In this document: positions 28,291-39,052 of the stretch, one piece after another
Numbering within the stretch: the first letter of the stretch is position 1
Layout: each line of letters begins with the position of its first letter
DNA from: Batillaria attramentaria
Lineage: Eukaryota; Mollusca; Gastropoda; Batillariidae
Reading direction: 5' to 3'
Assembly (NCBI GenBank): GCA_018292915.2
Contig: JACVVK020000312.1
Location: 768,351-832,350, forward strand
DNA: 64,000 nt
The notes under the pieces: generated by a model
What the model was told of the DNA's origin: nothing
Seen by the model: the letters and a program-made list of their open reading frames with translations, nothing else
Database searches by the model: none
Made by a program: the position numbers and the translations under genes

Positions 28291-28397
28291 CAGAGTCGAC
28301 CGTGCAAGCACAGTCAATTCTGTCACAGTTGCAGAGTTCACACAGTGCCAAGAAACAGCGGCAAAACCGTGCCGAATAACTGCCCCCACTTCCTGTC

Positions 28398-28560
28398 CTA
28401 GATACATGTTATTAGATCGAGTCCCGGCTTCTTCAGAAGGGGCGTCACAACAGCGTGTTTAAACAGACTGGGAACAGTACCTGTGATAAGAGAACCGTTT
28501 ACAATGCAAGTGATCATTGGAACAAGTTCATCAATACACTCAACCATGTAACAGGGGCAA
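28398..28560 (-). mobile_element. L2-like LINE RT fragment (copy A)
   Basis: The minus frame encodes CIVNGSLITGTVPSLFKHAV followed by VTPLLKKPGLD, a conserved segment of L2/CR1-type reverse transcriptases. Only its edge survives in copy B near 48,400-48,430. Confidence 0.7.
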
Positions 28561-28852
28561 GGAAGATGTTTGGAGGGGGCTTGAGATCCACAGGGTTCGA
28601 AGAAAAAATAAAAAAGGGGGGTGGGGGGTGCGACCGTTTGGCGGAAAGTCTTTCGGTCTAAAATGTGAAAAAAAAATGACATAATCGCCAAATATTGAGC
28701 TCCTCGGATAATATTGAGCTCCTCGGATAACATCAAGTTTTTTGCTGGTAGTTGGTCTTATCAGAGGACTGATTAAAGTGCTCCTCGGATAAGATCCAAA
28801 AAAAATTTTGGTCCCGTGGGGGGTCACCTTAAGCGAGGAGTACTGTACTTAG

Positions 28853-29480
28853 GTGGTCTCAGTTATGGAAATATATCTGTAAAAATGAAGGAGATTCATG
28901 TCCATTTTCTACCAATATTTTTTTTTTAAATGATTGATGATAATGTGTTTTAGTTTAATGATACAATAATTTTGTGTGTGGTCTAGTATTTTGTTGTCTG
29001 TGCCAATGAGTTTTCGTTTAATGATACAATAGTTTTGTGTGTGGTCTAGTATTTTGTTGTCTATGCCAATGAGTTTTCGTTTAATGATGCAATAGTTTTG
29101 CGTGTGGTCTAGTATTTTGTTGTCCGTGCCAAGTCAGTTTTGCCTCTCTGTTCCCCAGTAAGCAAATAATCTAATTCAAATTAGTGTTGCCTTCCGGTTT
29201 CATATACTGGATACACAAATCATTCAATTCAATTTCCGACTGACTACAGCATAAAATCAGTTCTGGATACAGCCCGAATAATCCAACCTACAGCTGAGGT
29301 GACCTGCGTACTGCGCACCGGAGAGCTGGCCGGGAGGCTGAGTTCTCAACTAACACTCAGACAGCGTGAGTGATCGGCGATTTGTATGATTAATACTCTT
29401 AATCAAGTTAATTCTATTTTAATTACTTTTATATCAAAATCTTTAATGACTGTATTTTTATGTTGTTTCCATAGTAATGG
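28853..29480. repeat. Internal duplication, unit 1 (copy A), with exon-1-like sequence
   Basis: It parallels 30,863-31,480. It contains three tandem ~62-bp units (about 28,940-29,135; two units in copy B at 48,797-48,925) and an exon-1-like sequence ending ACAGC at 29,365 before GTGAGT. The equivalent in B is 48,705-49,270. Confidence 0.6.
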
Positions 29481-29539
29481 AATCCAGGACACCACATTAT
29501 GAGACGGGCTAAATTTTCCACGTTTAAGGGCAAGTTTTT

Positions 29540-29742
29540 AAGTTGTTTCTCTATAGAGAAACAACTTTATGAGACGGGGCAGATTTTGCTACGCGCAGTA
29601 GCAAGTTTCAGTGATACAAAACAAGACTGTGACGTTTCTCCACACAATACATACTTTCACGCACATAGTGACGTAACGAAATCTGCGTCATAGACACTGA
29701 CGTGCACCCTATGCTGCTGCGTTCTTTTGGCGGGAGTTGTGA

Positions 29743-29773
<31 letters not shown>

Positions 29774-29778
29774 TGTGT

Positions 29779-29821
<43 letters not shown>

Positions 29822-30475
29822 TGTGTGTGTGTGTGCTGGGACGGATTTAATGATGACTATCTCCTAAACCACCTTGTTGGAGGCCTTTTTACTTTGAGAT
29901 AAAATGGGAATTCACCTTCTCCAGAGCTACCTTTCACGATTTTTATCCTGTCGCATTTTCAGAAGAGTTATCGCCCATTTAAACAGATCGGTCATGTTAC
30001 GATTTTTTTCGAAAAAGTTGTTGAAATTAGTTCATTTTCTAGAATTTGGAAGTTCACCTTATCACACTGCCTGTATTCGTGCTACAGCTCTGTAGCTCTG
30101 ACTGGTTTTGTGTAAAAAAAAAAAAATATTTACGAGGTAGGGGTAATTTGCACATAAGATGAAGCAACAGGGAAATCACAAGACATGCACAAACATCATC
30201 TGTCATACCACCAGTGTGAAGCTGACGTCAAACGCTTAGTTCACAGACAAAATAAGCACGTATCGTCATTGCCTCCGACGTTTCACACGTCTCACAACTC
30301 CCGCCAAATACAACGCAGCAGCATAGTGTGCACGTCAAGTGTCTATGACGCAGATTTCCTTACGTGTGCGTGAAAGTATGTATTGTGTGGAGAAACGTCA
30401 CAGTCTTGTTTTGTATCACTGAAATTGCTGCTGCGAGTAGCAAAATCTGCCCCGTCTCATAAAGCAACTTAAAAA
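29540..30475. repeat. Foldback element with ~190-bp inverted arms (copy A)
   Basis: The left arm (29,545-29,740) is inverted at 30,288-30,475. A perfect 28-bp palindrome (29,540-29,567, centre CTCTATAGAG) sits at the outer left end. (TG)n lies at 29,748-29,833. Confidence 0.75.
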
Positions 30476-30533
30476 GAAAGAGAAGGGGGGGGGGGGAGAA
30501 CATATTTCGAATATACGGCCTTTTGAGACGACC

Positions 30534-30535
30534 TC

Positions 30536-30632
<97 letters not shown>
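30534..30632. repeat. (TA)n microsatellite, copy A only
   Basis: About 95 bases of nearly pure TA. Copy B has a short T run instead (50,340-50,355). Confidence 0.95.
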
Positions 30633-30633
<1 letters not shown>

Positions 30634-31901
30634 ATTGAGAAAGGAGATCTTTCAATAAACAAGTTCCAATGTCGCTACAAGTGAATTTATCGCAATCAGC
30701 TCCGGTGGCGTTCGGAAACTGAACTGGAAAAGAAAGCTGATTTGTATGTAAATGAAGTAGTTGCTGGGTGGTCTGTTATAATTATTGTGAACGGTCGCCC
30801 GAAACCTCTAAAATTCTCAAAAAAAAGTCACGTGAACACCGCGATGAGCCTCACCCGTACACTTAGGTGGTCTCAGTTATGGAAATATATCTATTAAAAA
30901 AAATAATGAGATTCGTGTCCATTTTCTACCAATAATGTTAAGAAAAAAAAACGATTGATAATAATGTGTTTTCGTTAATGATACAATATAGTTTTGCGTG
31001 TGGTCTAGAATTTTGTTGTCTGTGCCAAGTCAGGTTTGCCTCTCTGTTCACCAATAAACAAATAACTCCATTCAAATTAGTTTTGCCTTTCGGTTTCATA
31101 TATACACAAATAATTCAATTCAATTTCCGACTGACTACAGCATAAAATCAGTTCTGAATACAGCCCGAATAATCCAGCCTAGAGCTGAGGTGACCTGCGT
31201 ACTGCGCAGCAGAGAGCTGGCCGGGAGGCTGAGTTCTCAACTGACTGAAAGTGGTCTAGATCACGTGACTGACTCTAGTTTAAACAGCAGTTGGGCAAAA
31301 ATCACGCTGGAGACCTGACTTTGGACAGCTCTCACTGTGAACGTATCTGTGGTGACCGGCGGAGACAGCGTGAGTAAACGGCAATTTGTATGATTAATAC
31401 TTGCTTGTGAAGTGTCTTTCATCTTAATTAATTCTATTTTAATTACTTTTATATCAAGATCTTTAATGACTGTATTTTATATAATTATACTTGAGTGGCA
31501 AAGACAATTTTATGTTTTCGATTTTATTTCTTAAACAGACAATGAAATATTTTGAATTAAATTTGTAGATGAATGTCAACCACACTTTACTCCATTCCTG
31601 TTACTTAACAGTATTCGTACCTCTTAATTCTGTTCCTACGAACAAAATCTTACCTCACTTAAATTTATTCCTGCCTCTTACCTCTATTCCCGTTACTAAC
31701 CTGTATTTCCACCAGTTAAATATATTCCTAGCCCGTAGGAATAGTGTTTTTGATAGTATGTATGAATAATAATTGCTTGTAAAGTTTGTTTCATCTTAAT
31801 TAATCCTTTATTTTCATTACTTTCATATCAAAATCTTTAATGATTGTATATAGAGATTTTGAGATCTAAAATGGTGTCACCCTGGCTTTAAACATTTCGA
31901 A

Positions 31902-32005
31902 TCGCGGCTGGGGATAAGTATGTGTGCTGGTTTTTCATCGTTGCCCCGTCTTTGATATCCCCCGTATGTAGTGGAAACGGACGTTATACCACACACGCCC
32001 ACTAG
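31902..32005 (+). mobile_element. SINE S2, 5'-truncated (copy A)
   Basis: S2 body inside the predicted intron between exon 1 and the signal-peptide exon of the small secreted-protein gene. Confidence 0.65.
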
Positions 32006-32111
32006 ACCAGGCTCTTAAACTGTTAACAAATGAAATGAACCCACAGCTGCCTGATTCCCTGTCTGTCCTATGTTTTCCAGAGCAAAGGGAAAAAACTCCG
32101 GAAGCCAGAAG

Positions 32112-33355
32112 ATGTTCAAAATCGCCCTGATACTGCTTGTTGCCACGGCTCTGATTCGGTGAGATATTACTTATGTAAAAAGCTACGTCACAAAATCATT
32201 ACAAATATATGTGTGCAGGTCATAGTACCACTGACACTACCGGTACTGATACTTTTTTTTTTTTTTTTTTTGATGCCCCAACTTTTTTCCAGCGTCCGTG
32301 GTATTTAACCAGGTGACGGCTGCAATCCACGGAGGGCTGGGAAGCTGGGGCAATATTTCATTATGCATGATGAGGAGGTGGATGAGGAGGTTCATGTGGT
32401 TTGAGATTGCGCTTCCTGGCGTTAACTAGGCCCGGGAACTAGGGCACCTGCGGTTCTGGTCGAGTAATCATCCACATGAAATGTGTCATAACAAGGGAAG
32501 CACCCTCAAAGTCTCACCCGTTAAGTGGGGGGGGGGGGGGTATGTCTCGGCCTTGTGGCGACTCCATTATGCCCATACCACGCCCACTCTGGGTAGGAGC
32601 CGACCTAAGTTGGACAAATCCTTCTTGCCTCGGCAGAGATTCAAACCCAAGTCTCTCGGTCTATGGTCCGAAATGCTAACCACTACACTACGGGGGCCGG
32701 GCCGGTAACTGTACGTAATAATGAGATTCCTCTGTCGTTAGTGCATGTGTTAGCGTCTCCTAATAAGACGGGCTAACTTTACCACCTTCAAAGGCACGCT
32801 TTTGTGAAGCAAACTCACGTCACTGCCGTTGTAAGAAGAGACGATGGCGCAAGTCTAACTCTGACAATACGTCATCGCATCGACACAGACACGTATGGTG
32901 CACGGGGACGCGGTCTCAGCCGTGTGCGTGTGTTTCCAGGCCTGTATCTCCGAAAATACGGAGCCGAATGGGGTCTCCAAATGTATCAAGATCTTTTAAT
33001 AGAGCACCTGAGGGAGCTGTTGTTGCATATATGATTTTTGAGTCATCGAACTTTTGAGAAAATTTGGTTGTCTTGCGTTTCATGCGTTTTCTTTTTCTTT
33101 TCTTTTTTATCACACCATTTTTAAGTTTGTTCTCTACAGAGAAAGAGCTTTATGGGATGGCGCAGATTTCGCTGCGCGCAGCAACAAGTTTCAGTGATAA
33201 CAAGGAGGACTGGCCCCATCCCATAAAGTTGTTTCTCCAAATTTCATGTTATTTTGTCTGTATTGTTGTTATTGTTGTTGGCGGGGTTTTGTTGTTGTTG
33301 TTGTTTGTTTGTTGTTTGACTGTTTTTTTGGTTTGTTTGTGGTTTGTTTTTTGTT

Positions 33356-33426
<71 letters not shown>

Positions 33427-36217
33427 AAGTCTGTAAGACGTATCAAAGACACTAGATCCGCTACGCTATAGCGGATCTACAATCTTAGGAGAGAGAGGGA
33501 TGACGTCAATTCTGTGAACGAAACATTTGACGTCAGTCTCACGCTGGACCTCTGACGGGTGGTACTTGAGATTTCCCTGTTGCTTTTGTGATGTTCATGA
33601 CTGAATTAATTTTTACATAAAATCTGGGAGATCTAGAGGGCTGGTGAAACGTCGGAGGCGGTGACGATATTTACAGATTTTGTCTGTGAACTAAACATTT
33701 GACGTCAGCCTCACGAACGTCGTCTGACAGAGGATGTGTGTTCTAGCCTTCTAGATCTTCCAGATTTTATTTAAAATTTAATTCAGTCAGGGAAGTCACA
33801 AAAGCAACAGGGCAATCACAAGACATTTCACCAGCCCTCAGTCTACATTTTCCAGATTTTATGTAAAACTTAATTCAGTCAGGGAAATCACAACACCAAC
33901 AGGGAAACCACAAGACAAACATCCTCTGTCACAGTTGTTACAACACAGAGTCACAGACAGACGTACACAGGCGCTCGACAAATGCAGCACACAGGAAACA
34001 AAGTTCTTCTAGTAGAAGTAGTGGTGCCACGTTCTTTTGTTGGTGCCTTCAAACGGCTGTGGCATCCACCTTTATTGGCCTAACATTTGACAGTCTAGTG
34101 AATTTACTTTTGTTAACGTTGCACAATATTCAAAAACATCACGCAACAGCTACTAATCTACTACTCCCCAGCGCTATTCGCCAAAGAGCTTCGCCGCGGT
34201 GTTCAGTCCGGCCTGGAGGCTGCTGGTCTCTTGTGTCGTTTCTCTTCCTCCTCCCCTCAGCCAGTGTCCCCATCCAATATATAGGCCCGGCTGTCTCACA
34301 GGTACCCGGTGCCGATGATCCCTGAGCTGAGATTTTAATGTGGCGAAAAGCAAGTTACAATATAGCGAGGCCAGCACTCATACGACGTGTCATCCCGCCA
34401 TTCCTCCCCTACTGACGAAAAGGACAGGTTCTAGATAAGTGGCCAGAGTATTTTGGGTGATTAATTATAATGGCCCGGCTGCTTACAGGTGCCTGGTGCC
34501 GGCGCCCCCTGGACTGTGAACCACAAATGGTTATAAAAAATGGAAAAAAAAGTATTAGTATAGCGAAGTCAGTACTCATTCGGCGTGTTGTCCCGCCATT
34601 CCTCCCCAACTTGACCAAAAAGACAGATACTAGATAAGGAGCAAGGGTATTTTAGGCGGTGAATTATAATGGCCCGGGCTACTTACAGGTGCCCGGTGCC
34701 GGTGCCCCCTGGACTGTGAACCACAAAAGGCTATAAAAATGAAGAGCAAGTAATAGTAAAGCGAAGTCAGTACTCATACGGCGTGTTGTCTCGCCATTCC
34801 TCCCCTACTGACGACAAGGACAGATACTAGATAAGTGGAAAGGGTGTTTAGGCGGTAATGTCCAGAAGAACTAGAAAGGCAAAAGCCTCCATGGCTCCCT
34901 TGTGACAGGGGTCAAGGTCATTCAAAAGAGTATGTTTGTAAAAATCTTATCACTATCTATCATCAAGCCAAGCAAGTTGTCTCTGGTGTTCTTAGTTCCT
35001 GGCAATATTACACTTTTTCCCCCAACATTGAATATATGGCCTTGACCTTGGGTCAAGGTCATTCAAATAAGATATCAATGTCTATCATTACACCAAGTTG
35101 GATGAGTCTAGTATTTGTAGTTTCTCCAAAAACAGTAGTATTGAAATTCACAACAGACATTTTAATAACCTTGACCTTGAGTCAAGGTCATTTAAAGTGG
35201 TATGGATATATAGGTCTTATCCACGTCTATTAGCATGCCAAGTTTGGCGCCTCTGCTGTTTGTTATTTCTTAGAAAATCCCAATGTTACGGTTTCACAGA
35301 AATAGCTTGTACGGCCTTGACCTTGACACAAGGCTATTGAATACATGTATATCTGTAAAGTTCTTATCAATGGCTATCACCATGTAAAGTTTAAAACCTC
35401 TGGTTTATGTAGATTCCAAGAAAATGCCCATGCAAAATTTTAAAACAGACAGCTTTAGTGACCTTGACCTTTAGTCAAGGTCATTCAACATGATATATTT
35501 TTAAAGGTCTTACGGCTGCCTATAGGCGTGCCAAATTTGGTGCCTCTGCTTTTTGTAGATTCTGAGAAAATGCCCATGTTAAGGTTTACTGTGGAAATGC
35601 GGAAAATAGCTTGTATAGCCTTGACCTTGACACAAGGCCATTGAATACATGTACATTTGTAAAGTTCTTATCAATGTCTATTATCATGCAAAGTTTAAAA
35701 CCTCCCGTTTTTGTAGATTCCAAGAAAATGCCAATACAAAATTGTCAAACAAACAGCTTTAGTGACCTTGACCTTAAGTCAAGGTCATTCAAAATGATAT
35801 ATTTTGAAAGGTCTTATGGTTGTCTATCAGCATGCCAAGTTTGGTGCCTGTGCTGTTTGTAAATTCTGAGAAAATGCCAATGTTAAGGTTTTCTACGGAA
35901 ATGCGGAAAATAGCTTGTCTGGCCTTGACCTTCAAACAAGGCCATTAAATACATGTAAATCTGTAAAGTTCTTATCAATGTCTATCATCATGCAAAGTTG
36001 AAAACCTCTGGTATTTGTAGACTCCAAGAAAATGCCAATGTAAAATTTTCAAACAGACAACTTTAGTGACCTTGACCTTGAGTCAAGGTCATTCAAAATG
36101 ATCTATTTTGAAAGGTCTTATGGCTGTCTATCGGCATGCCAAGTTTGGTGACTCTGCTGTTTGTAGATTCTTAGAAAATGCTAATGTTAAGGTTTACTGC
36201 GGACACACAGACAGACA

Positions 36218-36255
<38 letters not shown>

Positions 36256-36931
36256 GACGACGGAGGGTTATAACATAGACTCCCATTGTTACACAAGGGA
36301 GCCAAAAAAGGAGACACTTACATTAATTAAAGTCGTGACCGTCCGGTCTGTCCTTTGACGAGCGTTACACAGGTCACTGTGTAACACAGTGTCAGAAGAC
36401 CTGCGTCTGTGAGGCTGACGTCAAATGTTTCGATCACGGATTTGACGTCATCTCTCTCTCTCCCTCTATGCTAAGATTCTAGATCCGCTATAGCGTGTCG
36501 GGTCTAGTGTCTTTGGTAGGTCTTAGATAGACACGAAGAGAGAAAGAAAAATAACTGACAACAACAACAAACAACAAAACAGATAAAATAGCGTGAAATT
36601 TGGAGAGACAGCTTTATGGGATGGGACCATTCCTCCTTGTTTGTTTGATTTTTTTTTATTACTTTGATAGCATGAATACTGTTTTAGTTTTGGAAATGAT
36701 CGCCGTGCAACCTTTTTATGTTGTTTCCATAGTAATGGAAACAACATCATACGACGGGCTAAAATTTCCAAGTTCATAGGCATCTGTGGTACAAACGCAC
36801 GTCACTGCCGATCTCCCGCAGAGACGATTTTGCAAGTGTAACTCTGACAATGACGTAAGAAGCGTGCGTCTCCGATGCTGACGTGTATGGTGCGCCGAAC
36901 GCACTTCTCCTCCTCAATGAGTGCCGTCTGT

Positions 36932-36983
<52 letters not shown>

Positions 36984-37703
36984 TGTGTCCAGGCCCGTTT
37001 CTTCGAAAATACTCAACCGAATGGCTTCAAATTTGGGGTATCCAAATATATCAAAATGTTACATTAGAGCAACCAAGCGTGTGATGATTGCTTAAGGGAT
37101 TTGGGAGTTATCGCCGTTTTGAGACAAGTTAGTTCTCTTTCGATTACAGGCGTAATATTTATTTAAATCACTCAATTTTTTGGGCAGTAGATAGCTTGAA
37201 TACGGACTCTGAACAGAGTCACTACTAGAAAATGGTCGCTCTTATAGTTTTCATGTAAGCCGAGCCTGAGCTGACATTGCATGTGAACCCTGTTCAGAAA
37301 ATACTGAACCGATCGATTTCAAATTTGGGTTTTCTAAATGAATCAAGATTGTTGACTAGAAGTCCCGATCCAGGTACGATTGCCCACACGATTTGCAAGT
37401 TATCGCGCTTTTCAGAAAAAATGGCTTTCTGGCGTTTAAAGGCGTAATATTTACCTAAACCACTCCATTTTTTTGGACATAGATACTTCTGCTATGTCGC
37501 CATCTTCGTGCACTCGCAGAGAAGATACGGGATACAACAGAATACAACTCCAATACTTTATGAACAGAATATGCGCGGAGAACAAATTCATGAAAGAAGA
37601 AGAATCCAGAACGCTGTGCAGGGCTGCTTACGTACTGAACAGGTCAGATCTAGAACATTCCTCAACTTGCTGGAAGGTTCGAAATCTTTCCAAGGTGACG
37701 TAA
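32112..37703 (+). CDS. Candidate small secreted Cys-containing protein, copy A (76 aa)
   Basis: I do not recognise the family. Model: a non-coding exon ends at 31,369 (ACAGC before GTGAGT); exon 2, 32081-32158, follows a TTTTCCAG acceptor and contains ATG 32112 and a signal peptide (MFKIALILLVATALI) before a GTGAGA donor in phase 2; exon 3, 37520-37703, follows a CTCGCAG acceptor and continues in phase to TAA. The product has 76 residues: signal peptide 1 to about 15, then a charged, probably helical mature part starting REDTG with three cysteines (C34, C49, C66). AAG-GTGACG at the end of exon 3 could also be a donor, so the 3' end is uncertain. Exon 3 alone is open from an upstream ATG (MSPSSCTRRED), an alternative unspliced start. 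Intron 2 (about 5.4 kb) is filled with repeats. Predicted coding bases look identical in copy B. Only RNA data can confirm the joining. Confidence 0.45.
32250..32705 (-). mobile_element. tRNA-derived SINE, family S3 (copy A)
   Basis: The minus-strand head has A box (TAGTGTAGTGGTTAGCATT) and B box (GGGTTTGAATCTC); the element ends in poly-A (poly-T on the plus strand at 32,250). A G run lies inside. Confidence 0.8.
33359..33424. repeat. (CT)n microsatellite (copy A)
   Basis: Shorter in B (53,152-53,194). Confidence 0.95.
34268..34868. repeat. ~200-bp tandem repeat, three units (copy A)
   Basis: Units share CACAGGTRCCYGGTGCCG-like and CGCCATTCCTCCCC motifs. Copy B keeps one unit (53,885-54,085) after a deletion. 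Confidence 0.8.
34871..36305 (-). mobile_element. Helentron-like element, insertion present only in copy A
   Basis: It is the same family in antisense: minus-strand 5' end TTGGCTCCCTTGTGTAAC at 36,305 and 3' end hairpin AGGCTTTTGCCT then TTCTAG at 34,871. Copy B has the uninterrupted site at about 54,091-54,096. Comparison places the insertion between two T residues with no target duplication. Confidence 0.8.
36903..36985. repeat. (TG)n microsatellite (copy A)
   Basis: Longer in B (54,695-54,755). Confidence 0.9.
37000..37490. repeat. ~295-bp tandem repeat, two units (copy A)
   Basis: Both units contain GAAAATACT, ACCGA, TTCAAATTTGGG and GGCGTAATATTTA in order. The equivalent in B is 54,770-55,260. 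Confidence 0.6.
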
Positions 37704-37860
37704 TCTACTGATGTTACTGCACCAGCATGTTCTGGGATGGTCTAGAAATTATATTGCATCGAAATGCAGCATCTTTTCGCGATCTCTACAACTTGACATG
37801 TGGAAAGCGAGAATTTCAGTGGGTGTCGTTTTTGCCACTGACTCACACTCAGAAGCATAA

Positions 37861-37892
<32 letters not shown>

Positions 37893-38407
37893 TGCGCGCG
37901 TCTAAGGCGAGAGAGAGAGAGAGAGAGGGTCTCTTCTCCGATACCAGTAAGCAATCGTCTGTCAGTCAGGTCTGCGGGAAGTAACTCTGTCAAAGGGGAA
38001 CGACTTTATTACAAGAATTCATTCACCCATGTAGAACCTCATATACGCCAAAAAGTTTGTGACGTCAACCAGCTAGTTGAGCTCACACGACCTTATGTGT
38101 TTGGGGTTTTGCAAGTGCATAGAGGCACGGAAAGGGTTTCCAGTACTTTCTTTATGCCAGCATGCTTGATGTTAGAGAGCTTGCGTTCGTGTGCGCGCGG
38201 GCTGCATACATGACACAACGACTACGACTGTGACTACAGCAGGTCATTGAATGGAAACAACATATTGGCCTGGTGGCCATCTTGTTAGATCGCAATTAGC
38301 TCATACCCTATGCAGACAACGTGTGTCTGATGTCACATCAAATATAATATTACTAAAAATTGACTGCAGCTGTTCTCGAAGTCGCATTGGAGAACACATA
38401 GGAACGC

Positions 38408-38445
<38 letters not shown>

Positions 38446-38449
38446 TGTC
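37704..38449. other. DNA after the small secreted-protein gene (copy A)
   Basis: Possible 3' untranslated sequence to about 37,860, then (TG)n(CG)n(GA)n. Repeat Y is at 38,205-38,290 and (TG)n at 38,411-38,449. The counterpart in B is 55,878-56,625. Confidence 0.4.
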
Positions 38450-38690
38450 CACAGCAGCGACACTTCATAGGACGGCCTTCATTGCATACATTGTGTAGAC
38501 TTGAAGTGTAACATTGTGTATAAGTGATCACGTCAAATGTTGAGATAAGGGGCTAGATTTAAACTTGGAGAGTGTGGGAAGATCACAAATTTCGACAGGC
38601 AGTGAGTTCCAAACATATGGAGCTAGAAAATTAAAAGAACGTTCGCCTGCGGTTTTCATGTTTCAGCCCTGCTGCGTCTTGCCGTAGAAG
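38450..38690 (-). mobile_element. LINE C-terminal fragment (copy A, first)
   Basis: The minus frame encodes GERSFNFLAPYVWNSLPVEI and SKFKSSPL, a LINE RT C terminus. Related copies lie at 41,870-42,110, 56,630-56,870 and 60,560-60,820. Confidence 0.65.
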
Positions 38691-38828
38691 TGCGGAATCA
38701 CCCCCAACACCCAACTGCTCGGAACAAATCCAGTGCACAAGTGCAAGCACCATCCCATGTTACCAGGGCAACCAGTGTGTGTGCTGCTCTCTTGCCCGTG
38801 GTAACTCCTTCTTCTGAAACTCACACGA

Positions 38829-39050
38829 CGTACCTCCTGGGTCTCCAGAGACCCATGGTATATATATATATATAGTGATTTCGCTGAATATCCCATTGCG
38901 TACCTCCTGGGTCTCCAGAGACCCATGGTACATATATAGTGTTTTCGCTGAATATCCCATTGCGTACCTCCTGGGTCTCCACAGACCCATGGTATTTATA
39001 TAGCGTATTTGCTGAATACCCTATTGCGTACATCCTGGATCACCAGACTT
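38829..39050. repeat. 64-bp palindromic satellite (copy A, left part)
   Basis: Units start at 38,829, 38,899, 38,963 and 39,027. Each carries the hairpin TGGGTCTCCAGAGACCCA or a variant. Two decayed units lie on the other side of the RTE-like element (41,279-41,370). Confidence 0.85.
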
Positions 39051-39052
39051 AC

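Larger units (their letters stand above)
33437..36525. repeat. Inverted repeat arms flanking a repeat-rich block (copy A)
   Basis: Sequence at 33,437-33,560 (GATCCGCTA hairpin, then GATGACGTCAA and CATTTGACGTCAG motifs) is found inverted at about 36,397-36,525. The equivalent in B is 53,207-53,840 and 54,170-54,290. It could be the termini of one DNA element. Confidence 0.55.

Noticed and set aside
30534..30632. (TA)n tract as an origin or regulatory element
   Set aside because: Simple microsatellite, absent from copy B, no supporting features.
32215..32235. Alternative acceptor just after the signal-peptide exon of the small gene
   Set aside because: Joining there gives an immediate in-frame stop.
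32939..33055. Acceptor TTTCCAG with an open frame that also fits phase 2 after the signal peptide
   Set aside because: The same sequence is part of a dispersed repeat (also near 36,990), so it is unlikely to be an exon; it cannot be fully excluded without RNA data.
38663..39033. Repeated peptides such as MGLWRPRRYAMGYSA
   Set aside because: They are translations of the 64-bp satellite.
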